A stretch of 64,000 bases of DNA from Mucilaginibacter sp. UR6-1. Lineage in GTDB: Bacteria > Bacteroidota > Bacteroidia > Sphingobacteriales > Sphingobacteriaceae. Positions within the stretch are counted from its first letter, which is position 1. Each line of letters starts with the position of its first letter. The notes beneath the pieces are model-generated. The model saw only the letters and a list, made by a program, of their open reading frames with translations. It ran no database searches and was not told the origin of the DNA. Positions 61,760-64,000 of the stretch are shown one piece after another. The stretch is from positions 496,001 through 560,000 of the forward strand of contig NZ_JAJIWP010000002.1 of assembly GCF_020880975.1 (NCBI RefSeq). The letters are read 5' to 3'. The position numbers were made by a program, and so were the translations under genes.

Positions 61760-62082
61760 TCATACAGCTCTATGTGTTCTGCACGTACAAGTTTGTGTAT
61801 GATCATTCTGCTTTTAATTATTAGTTATTGGTGTTGTTTTACTTAATAGTTGCTAAAAGGGTTTAATTGTAACTTAATTTTTACAAAAAGTCTATTTTGT
61901 TGTAAATAAAACGGTTTACCAATATTTTCGAGCTCATTTATTCCCAATTCAGCATTGTTTTAAATGTTGAAAAAAAATCTTGTTGTACTTAAAAAAATAA
62001 AGCTTTAGGTTAGAGGCCGATTTAAGCTATTCGACACATGCTCTCTCCTGGCATGTAATTTTTTACCTTATAAATTTATTTT
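61760..62082. other. 323-bp leader upstream of the SusC-type gene
   Basis: AT-rich and without an open frame. No exact TTTG-N19-TAnnTTTG promoter was found; CTATTTTGTTG near 61892 is the nearest -7-like sequence. The long leader fits a regulated transcript, but no riboswitch or antisense RNA is recognised. Confidence 0.45.
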
Positions 62083-64000
62083 ATGAAAGCCAGTTCCAAC
62101 CAGGCGGGAGTACATCCGCATGTAAAAAAGTGTACGTCTGATCAGGGGCCACCTCTGAAAAAAGCCACAATTTTTTTAGCTGTATTATTTAGTTGTTTGT
62201 TTTCGATCCAGGCCTTCGCACAAAAAAAGGTAACGGGTACTGTATTTGACAAGCAAAAGCTTCCGTTGCCGGGTGCAACCATTAAAATCAAAGGATCAAC
62301 AACTGCTGTAGCTACCGATATGGATGGTAAATTCAATATTACCGTTCCGGGTGATAACGCTATCCTTACTGTATCATCTATCGGTTTTACCTCTAAAGAT
62401 GTACCTGTAGGTACACAAACAAACATCAATGTAACACTGCTTGAAGAATCGCGCGGATTGAATACCGTAGTTGTGGTAGGTTACGGCGCGCAAAAGAAAG
62501 GAGAGATCACCTCAGCAACAGGTCACGCTGATACTTCTGACTTTAGGCAGAGCGGTGCCCGTAACCCGCTTGATTTGATTCAGGGTAAAATTGCCGGTTT
62601 ACAGATCAGTCGCTCAGGCAGTAACCCTAACACGGGTACAAGTATACAACTGCGTGGTGTTACAACGTTAACCGGCAGTGCATCGCCTTTGGTAGTAATT
62701 GATGGTATACCGGGTGGTAACCTCGATCTGCTGCAACAAGATGATATCGCCTCTATAGACGTATTGAAAGACGGTTCGGGCGCGGCTATTTATGGTACCA
62801 GTGCTAACGCCGGTGTAATTTTAGTAACCACTAAAAAAGGGAAAGAGGGGCCGCCGCAATTCAGCTACTCAAGCTATTATCGTAAAGAGTATCTGGCACG
62901 AATTCCTGATTTTATGGATGCCGACCAATTTAGAGCCCGTTTAGCTTCAGGAGAGTTACGCGGTACTGACTATGGCCATTCAAATGATTTTTTTGACCAG
63001 TTAGTTAATCATGGTAACCTGTCTCAAAATCACAACCTTGCCCTAACCGGAGGTACCAGTAAAACCAGTTACCGTGCAAGTTTAAACTACCGTGATCTTC
63101 AGGGTTTTGCCAAGGAGAACGGTCGTAAGGAATACTCGGTTAGGTTAAGTGTTAACCAAAAGGGGTTAAATGATAAACTGAATATGCAGGTTAATTTAGC
63201 CGGCAATTTTGGCAAACTAAATTTGTTGGGTGGCAGCGGTTGGGAAGACCAACTGATACGCAATCCAACATTATCAAATTATAATGATGACGGAACTTTT
63301 TACTTTGAAAGAACAAGTACTAACCAATTTGCCCGTTTACAGCAGGAAACCAATAAAAGGCAGCAATCTACCATATCTGCAGATGGTAAGGCAGAATATG
63401 AGTTTATACCTGGTTTAAAGGGTTCGGTGTTCGGTTCAGTACAGCGTAACAACTATATTGACGGCTTATACCGAAGCATATACGGCGAGTTTTCACTTGA
63501 AAATGATATTTACCGCGGTGGTGGTTATGCTGAACGTACTACCCAATTAAACTTGAATTATGCTTTTGAGCCAACCATTCAATATAACAAGGTAATAGCC
63601 GATGATCATAACCTGACCGCTATATTGGGTTACAGTTATCGTTATAACGTTAATGAAGGGTTTTCGGCAGGTAACTATGGTTTCCTGAACGATCGTTTTA
63701 TGGAAAATAACCTGGGGGCAGGTAACCAGTTGCAAACAGGTAAGGCGGTGATGTCGAGCTTTAAAAATGATGATAAGCTAATAGCATTCTTTGGTCGTGT
63801 AAATTATGCTTATAAAGACAAGTATTTGTTACAGTTAACCTTACGTCGTGAGGGTTCATCGCGTTTTGGCGCAAATAATAAATGGGGTTACTTCCCTGCG
63901 GCATCTGCAGGCTGGACCATAAGCCAGGAAGATTTTATGAAGGATGTTAACTTTGTAAATAACCTGAAACTCCGTGTTGGTTATGGTGTTACCGGTAACT
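62083..64000 (+). CDS. SusC/RagA-type TonB-linked outer membrane receptor, 3' end cut by window
   Basis: From the ATG at 62083 the frame stays open to the window end (639 codons; the family is about 1000). The N-terminus has an extended lead before the signal peptide (KKATIFLAVLFSCLFSIQAFAQ). Then come the carboxypeptidase-like domain (VTGTVFDKQKLPLPGATIKI, DMDGKFNITVP), the TonB box region TVVVVGYGAQKK, the plug domain (LDLIQGKIAGLQI, IQLRGVTTL, PLVVIDGIPGG, DVLKDGSGAAIYGTSANAGVILVTTKKGK) and beta-barrel strands. It imports large substrates, usually glycans or peptides, with a SusD lipoprotein that would lie beyond the window. No STN domain is present, so an anti-sigma partner is not expected. 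Confidence 0.96.
   Translation, partial: MKASSNQAGVHPHVKKCTSDQGPPLKKATIFLAVLFSCLFSIQAFAQKKVTGTVFDKQKLPLPGATIKIKGSTTAVATDMDGKFNITVPGDNAILTVSSIGFTSKDVPVGTQTNINVTLLEESRGLNTVVVVGYGAQKKGEITSATGHADTSDFRQSGARNPLDLIQGKIAGLQISRSGSNPNTGTSIQLRGVTTLTGSASPLVVIDGIPGGNLDLLQQDDIASIDVLKDGSGAAIYGTSANAGVILVTTKKGKEGPPQFSYSSYYRKEYLARIPDFMDADQFRARLASGELRGTDYGHSNDFFDQLVNHGNLSQNHNLALTGGTSKTSYRASLNYRDLQGFAKENGRKEYSVRLSVNQKGLNDKLNMQVNLAGNFGKLNLLGGSGWEDQLIRNPTLSNYNDDGTFYFERTSTNQFARLQQETNKRQQSTISADGKAEYEFIPGLKGSVFGSVQRNNYIDGLYRSIYGEFSLENDIYRGGGYAERTTQLNLNYAFEPTIQYNKVIADDHNLTAILGYSYRYNVNEGFSAGNYGFLNDRFMENNLGAGNQLQTGKAVMSSFKNDDKLIAFFGRVNYAYKDKYLLQLTLRREGSSRFGANNKWGYFPAASAGWTISQEDFMKDVNFVNNLKLRVGYGVTGN

Noticed and set aside
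61510..61806. Minus-strand frame of 98 codons
   Set aside because: It covers the DUF6496 gene on the opposite strand, which has a clear family match; the frame has no recognisable features.

Overview
The window looks like a chromosomal segment of a Bacteroidota bacterium, most likely Sphingobacteriaceae (Mucilaginibacter/Pedobacter-like). This rests on family content read from the sequence: a SusC/RagA TonB-linked receptor, DUF4142, DUF3667, DUF4397 and DUF6496 proteins, a small Hc1-like histone, short LeuA and AtpC, a FtsZ with the extended Bacteroidota tail, a single-anchor SdhCAB, and promoters of the TTTG-N19-TAnnTTTG type. No rRNA, tRNA, CRISPR array, prophage or transposase gene was seen.

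Layout. 1-1036: end-truncated old-yellow-enzyme gene. 1166-14015 (all minus): one branched-chain amino acid operon transcribed ilvD-ilvB-ilvN-ilvC-leuC-(GxxExxY gene)-leuD-leuB-(methyltransferase)-leuA-ilvA. 14354-16228: atpD-atpC. 16695-17579: dapA (+). 17640-17816: 58-residue histone-like protein. 18137-34497 (all minus): complete dcw cell-wall/division cluster mraZ-rsmH-ftsL-pbp-murE-mraY-murD-ftsW-murG-murC-ftsQ-ftsA-ftsZ, with a frameshifted four-helix-bundle gene between mraY and murE. 34852-36485 (+): three small membrane-protein genes. 36534-42748 (minus): GH172-like protein, two paralogous Cys-rich secreted proteins, SprT-like protease, feoAB, small lipoprotein, VanZ-like protein, gcvH. 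42892-45140 (+): DUF4142, Gfo/Idh/MocA oxidoreductase, thioredoxin-fold protein. 45144-48630 (minus): circularly permuted ATP-grasp, alpha-E and transglutaminase genes. 48873-53467 (minus): DUF4397 lipoprotein and sdhCAB. 53639-64000: accessory genes ending in a SusC-type receptor that runs off the window.

Two signals stand out. (1) The lipoprotein at 60827-61513 has all SGNH-hydrolase blocks, but the nucleophile block (GDSL) lies at the extreme C-terminus, after the DxxH block: a natural circular permutation. (2) The gene junctions of the ilv-leu and dcw operons are occupied by several unrelated families of small inverted repeats. One GC-rich family (five copies of about 89-121 bp) has become coding sequence at gene ends (N-termini of IlvN and MurG, C-terminus of LeuD) and lies where a ribosome-binding site would be for FtsW. 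Two inverted-repeat families also bracket small orphan genes (GxxExxY and four-helix-bundle) inside these core operons, like roughly 0.5-kb cargo-bearing versions of the same elements.

Together the genes make branched-chain amino acids, diaminopimelate, peptidoglycan precursors and the divisome, plus respiratory (SDH, ATP synthase) and iron-uptake functions. MurE carries the DNPR motif of meso-DAP-adding enzymes, which agrees with dapA nearby.
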